Shown in pieces: positions 47,886 to 56,894 of a stretch of 64,000 nt of DNA. Where the stretch lies: contig NZ_PVLR01000003.1 in assembly GCF_002980625.1 (NCBI RefSeq), positions 1-64,000 on the forward strand, read 5' to 3'. Position 1 is the stretch's first letter. Each line of letters begins with the position of its first letter. Origin of the DNA: Malikia spinosa. Its GTDB lineage: Bacteria > Pseudomonadota > Gammaproteobacteria > Burkholderiales > Burkholderiaceae_C. The position numbers were made by a program, and so were the translations under genes. Below the pieces are notes generated by a model. The model saw only the letters and a list, made by a program, of their open reading frames with translations. It had not been told where the DNA came from and ran no database searches.

Positions 47886-48581
47886 TCAGCGCGCTTCCTG
47901 CGTCCAGAGCTGGCGCAGTCGTGCCAGCTCCTCGTCGAAGCGCTGTTCGATGCGCTGGCGCTCGCGCTGCTGTGCCTCGAGCTGGGCTGACTGGAAGGCA
48001 CGCTGGCGTGTGTTTTCCTGCTCCAGCTGCCTGAGCTCGGCCGGCGCCTGGTCGGGCTGCTGGCGGTAGAACTCGAGCTTGGCGGCCAGGCTCAGGCGCT
48101 GCCGGTCCAGCTCGGCTGCGCGTACTCGCACCGCGGCAATCAGTCCGTCTTGCTGTTCGAGCAGTTCGGCCCTGGCCCGGTAATGCGCGGCCGGATCGGG
48201 GTAGCGCAGCACCAGCGCGCGGTTCTGGCGCTGGTCCTCCTTGATCTGGGCCTGCAGATTCGCTTCCTGTTCCAGGCGTGCGGCTTGCTGAGCCCGCTCG
48301 CTGCCGGTCAGCAGCGGGGGAATCACGCGCTTGAGGTCGCCGCTGGCCTTGAGCTCGCGCTGGCCCGTTCCGATGCACTCGGGAATCGGCCGGTCAGCGG
48401 TGATGCGCCGACCCCTGGGGTCGATGCAGACATAGATGCTGGGCTGTCCGCCGGTCGCGTAGCTGCCCTCCTGGGCCTGGGCCCACAACAGACCCGGGCT
48501 GCCCGAGTAGCCGGCCAGGACCAGGATCAGCCAGGCAGCCGCCTTGAGGCTGCGCCCCGACCCGACCGGCTGGTTTGCCAT
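47886..48581 (-). CDS. DUF4124-domain exported protein with coiled-coil tail
   Basis: A 231-residue protein with a hydrophobic signal segment (about 13-32, ending LLWA), a short DUF4124-like domain (YVCIDPRGRRITADRPIPEC at about 47-66) and a long Arg/Gln/Glu-rich helical tail (about 85-231). DUF4124 proteins are envelope proteins of unknown function in proteobacteria. ATG 48581 is preferred to the TTG at 48614. It lies between gatB and pyrE and shares strand with pyrE, with a 51-nt gap. Confidence 0.8.
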   Translation of the reverse strand: MANQPVGSGRSLKAAAWLILVLAGYSGSPGLLWAQAQEGSYATGGQPSIYVCIDPRGRRITADRPIPECIGTGQRELKASGDLKRVIPPLLTGSERAQQAARLEQEANLQAQIKEDQRQNRALVLRYPDPAAHYRARAELLEQQDGLIAAVRVRAAELDRQRLSLAAKLEFYRQQPDQAPAELRQLEQENTRQRAFQSAQLEAQQRERQRIEQRFDEELARLRQLWTQEAR

Positions 48582-48632
48582 GCTGCCTGTCCCTTCGTCG
48601 TTGGCTTCCGCCAAGACGGGCGGAACCTGGGC

Positions 48633-49337
48633 TCAGGCCACGCCGTAGCGGTTGCGGTAGGCCTGGACCCGATCGCGGTGTTCGGTCATCTCGCCGCCCA
48701 CCTGCTGCTGCAGATAATGCAGCAGGTCGGACAGTTGCGCAATCGCGCAGACCTGCAGGCCGAGCTGTCCGCGCACATATTGCACGGCGCTGTAGGGCAC
48801 GTCGCGCACGCCATCCGCCGTGGTCTCGGTCGCCATTTCCTGGCGATCCAGCGCGATCGCCACCGCATGCGGCGTGGCGCCGGCGGCCTTGATCAGCGCG
48901 ATCGATTCGCGGGCGGCGGTACCCGCGCTCATGACGTCATCGATGATCAGCACCCGGCCCTTGAGCGGCGCGCCGACCAGGCTGCCGCCCTCGCCATGGT
49001 CCTTGGCTTCCTTGCGGTTATAGGCGAAGGGCTTGTTGACGCCCAGGCGTGCGAGCTCGATCGCGACCGCCGCCGCCAGCGGGATGCCCTTGTAGGCCGG
49101 GCCGAAGATCATGTCGAACTCCAGACCGCTGGCCTGGATGCGCCGGGCATAGAAGGACGCCAGCCGACCCAGCTTGGCGCCATCGTCGAACAGGCCGGCG
49201 TTGAAGAAGTAGGGGCTCAGGCGACCGGCCTTGGTCTTGAACTCGCCAAAGCGCAACACGCCCGATTCGACGGAAAATTGCACAAATTCCAGCGCCAGTG
49301 CGTCGTCTGACGCCGGCTTGTTCGCTTCAACCACCAT
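48633..49337 (-). CDS. pyrE: Orotate phosphoribosyltransferase
   Basis: PyrE joins orotate to PRPP to make orotidylate in pyrimidine synthesis. The 234-residue protein has the substrate segment FKTKAGRLSPYFFNAG, the FGPAYKGIPLAA loop, and the PRPP-binding motif GRVLIIDDVMSAGTA. AAGGAA precedes the ATG at 49337; the frame is open to 49460 but the family start is at MVVEANKPASDDALALEF. Its start codon overlaps that of xth on the other strand. Confidence 0.97.
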   Translation of the reverse strand: MVVEANKPASDDALALEFVQFSVESGVLRFGEFKTKAGRLSPYFFNAGLFDDGAKLGRLASFYARRIQASGLEFDMIFGPAYKGIPLAAAVAIELARLGVNKPFAYNRKEAKDHGEGGSLVGAPLKGRVLIIDDVMSAGTAARESIALIKAAGATPHAVAIALDRQEMATETTADGVRDVPYSAVQYVRGQLGLQVCAIAQLSDLLHYLQQQVGGEMTEHRDRVQAYRNRYGVA

Positions 49338-50139
49338 GGGAAATTCCTTGTTCAAACTCACCAGCCTCAACCTCAACGGCATCCGATCCGCCACTTCCAA
49401 GGGGCTGGAAGACTGGGTCGCGGCCCAGGCGCCTGATTGTATTGGCGTGCAGGAGCTCAAGGCGCAAGGCGCCGACGTGGCCGGCCGCTTCGAGCAGCTC
49501 GCCGGCCTGCAGGGCTACTTCCACTACGCCGAGAAGAAGGGCTATTCGGGCGTCGCGTTCTACAGCCGGCACGAGCCCAGCGACGTGATCGTCGGCCTGG
49601 GCGAGCCTGAGTTCGACGCCGAGGGCCGCTATGTCGAGCTGCGCTTCGATACGCTCGGCCAGAAGCGCAGCCTTATCAGCTGCTACTTCCCGAGCGGCTC
49701 ATCGAGCGAGGAGCGCCAGCAGGCCAAGTTCCGTTTCCTCGAGCTGATCTACCCGCATCTGGCCAGCCTGAACGCCGAGCGCGACTATGTGCTGTGCGGC
49801 GACGTCAACATCGCGCACCGCGAGATCGACCTGAAGAACTGGAAGGGCAACCTCAAGAACAGCGGCTTCCTGCCCGAGGAACGCGCCTGGATGAGCAAGC
49901 TGCTGGGCGAGGCCGGTCTGGTTGACGTCTACCGCCAGCTGCACCCGGAGGAGGGCGAGGGCGGCTACACCTGGTGGAGCAACCGCGGCCAGGCGCGCGC
50001 CAACAACGTCGGTTGGCGCATCGACTACCAGCTCGCGAGCCCGGCGCTGGCCGAGCATGCGCGTCGCGCCAGTATCTACAAGCAGCAATGGTTCAGCGAC
50101 CACGCGCCGCTGACCATCGAGTACGACTGGACGCTCTGA
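49336..50139 (+). CDS. xth: Exodeoxyribonuclease III
   Basis: A 267-residue endonuclease/exonuclease/phosphatase-fold enzyme that cuts at abasic sites and trims 3' ends. Motifs in order: TSLNLNGIRSA, the metal-binding E in CIGVQELKAQ, CGDVNIAHREIDLKN with the catalytic Asp-x-Asn, NNVGWRIDYQLAS, and the final SDHAPLTIEYD with the catalytic histidine. The start is either ATG 49336, which overlaps the pyrE start codon, or TTG 49348, which has GGGA upstream. There is no room for a promoter between the two divergent genes, so promoters must lie inside coding sequence. Confidence 0.94.
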   Translation: MGNSLFKLTSLNLNGIRSATSKGLEDWVAAQAPDCIGVQELKAQGADVAGRFEQLAGLQGYFHYAEKKGYSGVAFYSRHEPSDVIVGLGEPEFDAEGRYVELRFDTLGQKRSLISCYFPSGSSSEERQQAKFRFLELIYPHLASLNAERDYVLCGDVNIAHREIDLKNWKGNLKNSGFLPEERAWMSKLLGEAGLVDVYRQLHPEEGEGGYTWWSNRGQARANNVGWRIDYQLASPALAEHARRASIYKQQWFSDHAPLTIEYDWTL

Positions 50140-50154
50140 CCCCGCGCTGGCGTC

Positions 50155-50550
50155 TCAGTCCTGCGTCGGTCGAACCAGCTGCCAGCGCGCGAGCTTGCCG
50201 CCTTCGAATTCACAGCTCACGCTCGAGCCCGATTCGTCGCTCCAGCGGTAGATCTCGGGCTGGGCGCCTTCGGCCGACAGCCGCTCGCCGAGCGCGCGCG
50301 TCTGCGCGATCACATGCAGCAGCGGGCGGCCCGACTGCAGCTTCGCGTTGAGCATGACCGCGCTGTCGACATGGCCGACCGGCCGATTGGCCGCGCGCTT
50401 CATGACGCCCATCAGGCGCGTGAAATGCAGCAGCAGCCACATCACGAGGCCGGCGACCGCGAAAGCCACGCCGGGCCAGCCGAACTGGGATTGCGCCAGT
50501 ACCAGCAGCGCTGCCACGCCGGCCCATAACAAAATGCTTTGGAATCTCAT
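50155..50550 (-). CDS. Small membrane protein of unknown function
   Basis: A 131-residue protein with two hydrophobic helices (about 6-20 and 24-42) followed by a basic segment and a soluble C-terminal domain with RWSDESGSSVSCEFEGGKLARWQL. I do not recognise the family. It converges on xth with a 15-nt gap and starts at ATG 50550; the open frame continues upstream over eutC but without support. It shares strand with eutBC, lying 40 nt after eutC, but is probably unrelated in function. Confidence 0.6.
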   Translation of the reverse strand: MRFQSILLWAGVAALLVLAQSQFGWPGVAFAVAGLVMWLLLHFTRLMGVMKRAANRPVGHVDSAVMLNAKLQSGRPLLHVIAQTRALGERLSAEGAQPEIYRWSDESGSSVSCEFEGGKLARWQLVRPTQD

Positions 50551-50590
50551 GCCGGGATTGTCGCCGCAGCCGACCCGGGGCCTGCCGTCC

Positions 50591-51490
50591 TCATCCGGTT
50601 TGATCAAGCTGCGGCTGGCCGGGCAGCAGGAAATGAGAGGGCGCGGACAGGGCCAGGGTGGCAGCGCTGCTCGGTGCTTCGTCCTTGAGCGCCACACCCG
50701 AAACGGCACGGGCCCGGGCTTCGGTCATCAGGTAGTGGAGCTTGTGCAGGGCCTCGTCATAGGGCAGCCCTGCAGGCCTCACGTTGGAGATGCAGTTGCG
50801 GTTCGCGTCGCTCAGGCCCACGCGGGGCATCCAGGTCAGGTACAGCCCCATGCTGTCGGGCGAGCTCAGACCGGGCCGCTCGCCAATCAGGATCACCACC
50901 AGGCGCGCGCGCAGCAACTGGCCCACCTCGTCAGCCACCGCCACGCGGCCCTGGCTGACCAGAGTCAGGGGTGCCACCTGCCAGCCTTCGTCCCGCAGGC
51001 GGGGCAGCAGCGCCTGCAAGAAAGGCACGGCATGGCGGCAGATGGCCAGGGCGGACAGGCCATCTGCCACCACGAAGGCCACATCGTGCACGCGCTCGAC
51101 GACCGCCTGGTCCAGCATGCTGGCCTGCGGGGACACCAGCGCCTGCTGGGTCGCGGTCAGCCTGTGCAGCAGCAGCGCACGCGATTCGGCGTCCAGGCGC
51201 CGGCCCAGGTCGGGGCGCTGCAAGTACGTGTCCCGGTCGGCGGCAGCGCTGTGCAGTGCGACAGCCTCGTGGCCCAGCTCAGCCAGGGCCTGCCGCAAGG
51301 CTGTCGGGTCGAGTGCCAGATGCACGGCATCGCGGGCCTGGGCATGGGCCAGCTGAAAGGCCAGCTGCGCTTGTGTGGGCAGGCTCACGCCGGCGCGACC
51401 CAGCGCGATGCGTGCATCGGTGTAGCGGCGCAAGGCCGACCAGGGGTTGGTGGTGACGAGTGACATGGGAGGGACTTGGGCTTTTGTCAT
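50591..51490 (-). CDS. eutC: Ethanolamine ammonia-lyase small subunit
   Basis: With EutB this makes the adenosylcobalamin-dependent enzyme that splits ethanolamine into acetaldehyde and ammonia. The 299-residue protein has the family segments [34 protein letters not shown] and [16 protein letters not shown]. The start at 51490 is 2 nt after the eutB stop with GGGAG upstream; the frame stays open into eutB but that part is a shadow. Second gene of a two-gene eutBC operon. Confidence 0.96.
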   Translation of the reverse strand: MTKAQVPPMSLVTTNPWSALRRYTDARIALGRAGVSLPTQAQLAFQLAHAQARDAVHLALDPTALRQALAELGHEAVALHSAAADRDTYLQRPDLGRRLDAESRALLLHRLTATQQALVSPQASMLDQAVVERVHDVAFVVADGLSALAICRHAVPFLQALLPRLRDEGWQVAPLTLVSQGRVAVADEVGQLLRARLVVILIGERPGLSSPDSMGLYLTWMPRVGLSDANRNCISNVRPAGLPYDEALHKLHYLMTEARARAVSGVALKDEAPSSAATLALSAPSHFLLPGQPQLDQTG

Positions 51491-51492
51491 GC

Positions 51493-52899
51493 TCAGGCTC
51501 CCCCGACATGCGCCAGAGCCGGCTGAAACAGCGACGGCAGGCCATCGGGCAGCCGGAAGCTGGCATCGGGCCGGCTGAAGATCTGCGTCCGGGCCAGCCA
51601 GGCTTCGAATTCGGGTGCCGGGCGCAGGCCCAGCAGGCGCCGCGCATAGAGCGCGTCGTGGAAGGACGTGGTCTGGTAGTTCAGCATGATGTCGTCCGAC
51701 CCCGGAATGCCCATCACGAAGGTACACCCCGCCGTGGCCAGCAGCGTCAGCAGCACGTCCATGTCGTTCTGATCGGCCTCGGCATGGTTGGTATAGCAGA
51801 CATCGCAGCCCATGGGCAGGCCCAGCAGCTTGGCGCAGAAATGGTCCTCCAGCCCGGCGCGGATGATCTGCTTGCCGTCGTACAGGTATTCGGGCCCGAT
51901 GAAGCCCACCACGCTGTTGACCAGCAGCGGCTTGAAGTGGCGTGCCACCGCGTAGGCGCGAGCCTCGCAGGTCTGCTGATCGACACCATGATGGCCGTTG
52001 GCGGACAGGGCGCTGCCCTGCCCGGTCTCGAAGTACATGACGTTGTCGCCCACCGTGCCGCGCTGCAGCGACAGCGCGGCTTGATGCGCTTCGGCCAGCA
52101 AGTCCAGCGTGATGCCGAAGCTGCGATTGGTGGCCTCGGTGCCGCCAATCGACTGGAAGACCAGGTCCACCGGCGCGCCCCGCTCGATGGCCTGCAGGGT
52201 GTTGGTCACGTGGGTCAGCACGCAGGACTGAGTCGGGATGCCGTAATGCTCGATCACCTCGGCCATCATGCTCACGAGTCGGATGACCTGGGCTACGTTG
52301 TCAGTTGCGGGGTTGATGCCGATCACCGCGTCGCCACTGCCGTACAACAGCCCGTCGAGCAGGCTGGCAGCGATGCCGCTGCTGTCGTCGGTCGGGTGGT
52401 TGGGCTGCAGGCGCGTGGACAGGCGTCCCGGCAGGCCGATGCTGTTGCGAAAAGCCGATCGCACCTCGCACTTGCTGGCCACCAGGATCAGGTCCTGGTG
52501 GCGCATGATCTTGCTGACGGCCGCCGCCATCTCGGGCGTGATGCCGGCGCGCACGGCCGCCAGCGCGGCCCCATCGGTGTCATCGGCCAGCAGCCAGTTG
52601 CGCAAGTCGCCCACGGTCAGGTGCGCGATCGGCGCGAAGGCCTCTGCGCTGTGCGTATCCATGATCAGGCGCGTGACCTCGTCCTCTTCATACGGGATCA
52701 GGGCCTCGTTCAGGAAGGTGCGCAGCGGCAGCTCGGCCAGGGTCATCTGTGCCACCACGCGCTCCTGCGCAGTCCGAGCCGCCACGCCCGCCAGCAAGTC
52801 GCCCGACCGGGCTGGCGTGGCCTTGGCCATCAGATCCTTGAGGTCACGGAAGGTGAAGGTCTGCGCCCCCACCTGGTGCCGATAGCGCGCGCGGCTCAT
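51493..52899 (-). CDS. eutB: Ethanolamine ammonia-lyase large subunit
   Basis: EutB is the catalytic TIM-barrel subunit that binds ethanolamine and adenosylcobalamin. The 468-residue protein has [60 protein letters not shown] and [20 protein letters not shown], all family hallmarks. The ATG at 52899 is chosen by the family N-terminus ([20 protein letters not shown]); the frame is open to 53124. No microcompartment shell genes, permease, EutA reactivase or aldehyde dehydrogenase gene is nearby, so this is a minimal cytoplasmic form. Confidence 0.97.
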   Translation of the reverse strand: MSRARYRHQVGAQTFTFRDLKDLMAKATPARSGDLLAGVAARTAQERVVAQMTLAELPLRTFLNEALIPYEEDEVTRLIMDTHSAEAFAPIAHLTVGDLRNWLLADDTDGAALAAVRAGITPEMAAAVSKIMRHQDLILVASKCEVRSAFRNSIGLPGRLSTRLQPNHPTDDSSGIAASLLDGLLYGSGDAVIGINPATDNVAQVIRLVSMMAEVIEHYGIPTQSCVLTHVTNTLQAIERGAPVDLVFQSIGGTEATNRSFGITLDLLAEAHQAALSLQRGTVGDNVMYFETGQGSALSANGHHGVDQQTCEARAYAVARHFKPLLVNSVVGFIGPEYLYDGKQIIRAGLEDHFCAKLLGLPMGCDVCYTNHAEADQNDMDVLLTLLATAGCTFVMGIPGSDDIMLNYQTTSFHDALYARRLLGLRPAPEFEAWLARTQIFSRPDASFRLPDGLPSLFQPALAHVGGA

Positions 52900-52982
52900 G
52901 ATTGCAGTGCCGGGGCACTGGATGAGGAGGATGTCGTCATGGCAGATGAAGGGAATGGTTATTGCTTCAGCCACTGTAGGAC

Positions 52983-53001
52983 AACGCTCGAGTCGGGCGT
53001 T
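52983..53001. promoter_or_regulatory. 19-bp dyad between eutB and the AraC-type regulator
   Basis: AACGCTCGAGTCGGGCGTT reads almost the same on the other strand (16 of 19 positions). It lies 84 bp before eutB and 33 bp before the regulator, so it is a good candidate for the regulator's binding site. Confidence 0.5.
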
Positions 53002-53033
53002 ATCGGAAATCGGCAAAGTTGCAAACCGCCCCC

Positions 53034-54077
53034 ATGCCCACTGCCACGCCGTCCAGTGCGTTTCGCGCGCCGAGCGCCTCCGTTTGGTGCAACCAGTCGC
53101 CCGTCGTGGCCCTGCGGTCGTCACTGGTGCACGATGCCGACGAACAAGCCAGCCAGCTGACCGGCTGGAATCAGCAGTACGACCAGCTGAGCTGCGGCGC
53201 GTTCAGCGGAGAGCTGCTGGAGCTGCAGCTGCCGCAGATGCAGGTGTTTCGCGAGCGCGTCAGCCAGTCGGTGCGCCAGTCCTGCACCTTGTGGTCCGAC
53301 GCCCTGTGGCTGGGCCTGCCCGACATGTCCAACATGTCCGCCATGGCGGACCAGGCCCATATCCGCATCAATGGCCGGCTCAATGTGGGCCACGACATCA
53401 TGCTGCGGCCGGGTGACGAGCCCTTTGAGCTGCTGACCCCTCCGGCACACAGCATCTTCGGCGTGGTGGTGCGGCAGCAGGCCCTGCAAGCCGCGGCTGA
53501 ACGCCAGGGCAGTCGCATCGATTGGGCCGGCTTGCAACAGGCTCACTGGCTGCAGGCGGGCGGAACTTCGCGCGCGCGCAGCCAACGCCTGCTGCAGGCG
53601 GCACTGGTCAACGCTCCCGTGGGCCTGAGCCCCGCCTTGCAGGCACGGCACGCGCAGGCCTTGCAGTCCGAACTGCTTGACATGGTGGTGGGCCTGCTCG
53701 AGCACGGCATTGCCGACCCAGGCCCGCGCCAGAGCTTGGCGAAACGGCAACGTGTCGTGTCCCAGGCGCGAGAACTGGTGCTGGCCCGGCCTGACCATGC
53801 GGTGACCGTGCCGGAGCTTTGCGAGCAGCTGCATGTGAGCCGTCGGACCCTGCAGTACTGCTTCGAGGATGTGCTGGGCCTGAGCCCGCTGCAATACCTG
53901 CGCGCGATCCGGCTCAACGGGGCGCGCCGCCAGCTGCGCCAGGCCGCGTTGCGCCAGCAGTCGGTGCAGGACGTGGCCGTGAACTGGGGTTTCTGGCACT
54001 TCAGCCAGTTCGCCAGCGACTACCGCAAGCTGTTTGGCGAAACGCCTTCGACCACACGCAAGGCCGGGGCGCATTGA
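53034..54077 (+). CDS. AraC-family regulator (EutR-like)
   Basis: A 347-residue protein with an N-terminal sensing region (about 1-225) and a C-terminal double helix-turn-helix AraC domain (about 245-345; VPELCEQLHVSRRTLQYCFEDVLG and VNWGFWHFSQFASDYRKLFGETP). It is divergent from eutBC. EutR of enterobacteria activates the eut operon when ethanolamine and cobalamin are both present, and the same job is likely here. ATG 53034 is preferred to the TTG at 53019. Confidence 0.92.
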   Translation: MPTATPSSAFRAPSASVWCNQSPVVALRSSLVHDADEQASQLTGWNQQYDQLSCGAFSGELLELQLPQMQVFRERVSQSVRQSCTLWSDALWLGLPDMSNMSAMADQAHIRINGRLNVGHDIMLRPGDEPFELLTPPAHSIFGVVVRQQALQAAAERQGSRIDWAGLQQAHWLQAGGTSRARSQRLLQAALVNAPVGLSPALQARHAQALQSELLDMVVGLLEHGIADPGPRQSLAKRQRVVSQARELVLARPDHAVTVPELCEQLHVSRRTLQYCFEDVLGLSPLQYLRAIRLNGARRQLRQAALRQQSVQDVAVNWGFWHFSQFASDYRKLFGETPSTTRKAGAH

Positions 54078-54331
54078 GGGCGAGGGCGCGTGCGCCCTCG
54101 CTCCCTGGCCTGGCTGCACCCGCCGGATGGGCTTTCTCGCCAATCCCGCCGGAGAATGGCTGGCCCGGATCGGGTGATCGTGACCCGGCAGTGAAAAATC
54201 GGCACAATGAACCGGGCAGCCGTCGGGCATCGGGCCCGTCGCTCGTTTCCGATCCGGGCCAGAACTTGTCAGACCTTCCTTCCGATATTGTTGCTCCGGT
54301 CTCTGCCAGCTCGGCCTATCCCAGGCCCAGG

Positions 54332-56203
54332 ATGCCGGATGAGCTCTGGCAGCTGCTGCAGAACCCGCAGTCCTCCGCCCATGGCGCGCGCCATCTGGGT
54401 GACGCGCTGGTGCGCAGCGGCACCCTGACTGCCGAGCAGCTGTCCGAAGCACTCGCGACCCAGGCCGAGCAGCGCTCGCTCGGCATCCACCGCCAGCTCG
54501 GCCAGCAGCTGGTCGAGAGCGGTCTGCTGACCGAGGCCCAGTTGCGCCATGTGATCGCGGGCTGGCTGGGCAACCGGGTGCTCGACCCCTCGGTCTACCT
54601 GTTCGACCAGGAGGCGCTCGCGCTGGTGCCGCGCAGCTTCGCCGAGCGCGAGGCGGTGCTGCCGCTGTTGCTGCAGGATGACATCCTGGTGCTCGCGATG
54701 GCCGACCCGCTCGACAAGCGGCTGCTCGATGAACTGCGCTTCATGACCCAGCGTCGGATTGTCTCGGTGCTGGCAGCGCCCGGCACGCTGATGCCCTCGG
54801 TCGCGCGCGCCTACGAACCGCAGGTCGGTCTGGGCGAGCTGCCCAGGCCCAAGGAGGTCAACCGTGCCTCGTCGCGCGACCTGGTCAACGACCTGCAGGC
54901 CGGCGCCGAGGTGGGCCGCGAACCCGAGTCCGATGTCGTCAGCGAGTCCGACAACACGCTGGTGCGGCTGATCAACTCGCTGATCGCCGAGGCGATCGCG
55001 CAGAAGGCGTCCGACATCCATATCGAGACCCAGCCCGCCCCGCGCAAGGTCAGGATTCGGTTCCGCATCGACGGCGAACTGCGGCGCTACCTCGAGGTCG
55101 AGTCGCGCTTTCGCTACGCGCTGGTGGCGCGCATCAAGATCATGGCGGGCATGGACATTTCCGAGCACCGCAAGCCGCAGGATGGCAAGATCGATTTCGC
55201 CCGCTTCGGCGGCAGCAAGACCGAACTGCGCGTCGTGACCGTGCCGACCCATGGCGGACTCGAGGATGTCGTGCTGCGACTGCTGGCCGGCTCCAAGCCG
55301 ATGCCGATCGACTCGATCGGCCTGAGTGCCGGCAATCTGGCCGACCTGCGCCGGATGGCGCTCAAGCCCTATGGCCTGATGCTGGTCTGCGGCCCGACCG
55401 GCAGCGGCAAGACCACCACGCTGCATTCGCTGATCAGCGACATCAACACCGAGAACCGCAAGATCTGGACCGCCGAGGACCCGATCGAGATCACCCAGGA
55501 CGGCCTGCGCCAGGTGCAGATGAACCCGCGCATCGGCTGGACCTTCGCTGCCGCGATGCGGACCTTCCTGCGTGCCGACCCCGACGTGATCATGATCGGC
55601 GAGATGCGCGACGAGGAGACCGCGCGCATCGCGGTCGAGGCCTCGCTGACCGGCCACCTGGTGCTGTCGACCCTGCACACCAACTCGGCGCCCGAGAGCA
55701 TCGCGCGGCTGCTCGAGATCGGACTCGATCCGTTCAACTTCTCCGATTCGTTGCTGGCCATCCTGGCCCAGCGCCTGGTGCGCCGCCTGTGCCAGCAATG
55801 CGTCGAAGTCCGACCGGCCACCGCCGAGGAGATCGAGTCCCTGGCCAATCAGTACCTCGATGGCCACTCCCAGCATGACCCGCGCGAGGTCGCCGCGCTG
55901 ATCGAGCGCTGGCGCCGCGACCATGGCCGGCCCGACGCCTTCGGTATCCGGCAACTCAACAGCTTCGTGCGGCATGGTTGCGAGGCCTGCGAGCAGCGCG
56001 GCTACCGGGGCCGGCTCGGCATCTACGAGTTGATGCTCAACGACGACCAGATCCGCCACCATATCCGCCACCGCGCCCCGGCTGGCGAGATCCGCCACAG
56101 CGCGCTTGGCGCCGGCATGCACACGCTGCGCCAGGACGGCATCGAGAAGGTGGTGGCAGGCCTGACCGATCTGGCCGAGGTGATCGCCGCGACCAATATG
56201 TGA
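54332..56203 (+). CDS. GspE/PilB-family secretion or pilus ATPase (orphan)
   Basis: A 623-residue hexameric ATPase of the type II secretion/type IV pilus family. It has an N-terminal MshEN/GspE-N-like domain (about 20-150), Walker A GPTGSGKT (354-361, K360), Walker B around VIMIGE (E424), and the tetracysteine zinc site (CQQC and CEAC) near the C-terminus. No other pilus or secretion gene is adjacent, so its partner system is elsewhere. The start is uncertain: ATG 54332 is used, but a TTG about 66 nt upstream (NLSDLPSD) is also possible. Confidence 0.9.
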   Translation: MPDELWQLLQNPQSSAHGARHLGDALVRSGTLTAEQLSEALATQAEQRSLGIHRQLGQQLVESGLLTEAQLRHVIAGWLGNRVLDPSVYLFDQEALALVPRSFAEREAVLPLLLQDDILVLAMADPLDKRLLDELRFMTQRRIVSVLAAPGTLMPSVARAYEPQVGLGELPRPKEVNRASSRDLVNDLQAGAEVGREPESDVVSESDNTLVRLINSLIAEAIAQKASDIHIETQPAPRKVRIRFRIDGELRRYLEVESRFRYALVARIKIMAGMDISEHRKPQDGKIDFARFGGSKTELRVVTVPTHGGLEDVVLRLLAGSKPMPIDSIGLSAGNLADLRRMALKPYGLMLVCGPTGSGKTTTLHSLISDINTENRKIWTAEDPIEITQDGLRQVQMNPRIGWTFAAAMRTFLRADPDVIMIGEMRDEETARIAVEASLTGHLVLSTLHTNSAPESIARLLEIGLDPFNFSDSLLAILAQRLVRRLCQQCVEVRPATAEEIESLANQYLDGHSQHDPREVAALIERWRRDHGRPDAFGIRQLNSFVRHGCEACEQRGYRGRLGIYELMLNDDQIRHHIRHRAPAGEIRHSALGAGMHTLRQDGIEKVVAGLTDLAEVIAATNM

Positions 56204-56231
56204 GTCGTCCGGCTTGCCTACAATGAGGCGC

Positions 56232-56870
56232 ATGCTGCAATACCTCACGATACCCGTCACGCCCTTCCAGCAGAACTGCTCGCTCGTCTGGTGCGACCAG
56301 ACCCTGGAGGCCGCCGTGATCGATCCGGGCGGCGATCTCGAGTTGGTGCTGGCCGAGGTCGACCGGCTCGGACTCAAGCTCGGCCAGATCTGGCTGACGC
56401 ACGCGCATATCGACCATGCCGGCGGCACCGCCGAGCTGGCACAGCGCTGCAAGCTGCCGATCATCGGTCCGCACGAGGGTGACCAGTACTGGATCGACGG
56501 CCTGCCGATGCAGAGCGTCAAGTTCGGTTTTCCGCCGGCCGGCCATTTCACGCCGACGCGCTGGCTGCATGACCTTGACCAGTTGCAGCTCGGCCGCAGC
56601 GAGGTGACGGTGCGCCATTGCCCGGGCCACACGCCCGGCCATGTGGTCTTTCATTCGGCCGAGGCCAAGCGCGCCTTCGTCGGTGATGTGCTGTTCGCCG
56701 GCAGCATCGGCCGCACCGATTTCCCTGGCGGCAACCATGAGCAGTTGATTGCCAGCATCACGCAGCGCCTGTGGCCGATGGGCGACGACACCGTCTTCAT
56801 CCCGGGTCACGGCCCCGAAAGCAGCTTCGGCCGCGAGCGGCGCGTGAACCCCTACGTACGCGGCACCTGA
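56232..56870 (+). CDS. Metallo-beta-lactamase-fold hydrolase (glyoxalase II-like, YcbL type)
   Basis: A 212-residue protein with the zinc motif T56-HAHIDH-62 and later histidines in HCPGHTPGHVVFH and the ending FIPGHGPESSFGRERRVNPY. It resembles YcbL-type glyoxalase II enzymes that hydrolyse thioesters such as S-lactoylglutathione. GAGG lies 4-7 nt before the ATG at 56232; starts at 56214 (TTG) and 56223 are less likely. It starts 28 nt after the GspE-like gene and may be cotranscribed. Confidence 0.92.
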   Translation: MLQYLTIPVTPFQQNCSLVWCDQTLEAAVIDPGGDLELVLAEVDRLGLKLGQIWLTHAHIDHAGGTAELAQRCKLPIIGPHEGDQYWIDGLPMQSVKFGFPPAGHFTPTRWLHDLDQLQLGRSEVTVRHCPGHTPGHVVFHSAEAKRAFVGDVLFAGSIGRTDFPGGNHEQLIASITQRLWPMGDDTVFIPGHGPESSFGRERRVNPYVRGT

Positions 56871-56894
56871 TCGCGTCGTGGGGCTGGCCTGGCT

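Noticed and set aside
52900..53033. Cobalamin riboswitch before eutB
   Set aside because: The 134-nt gap is too short and shows only the 19-bp dyad.
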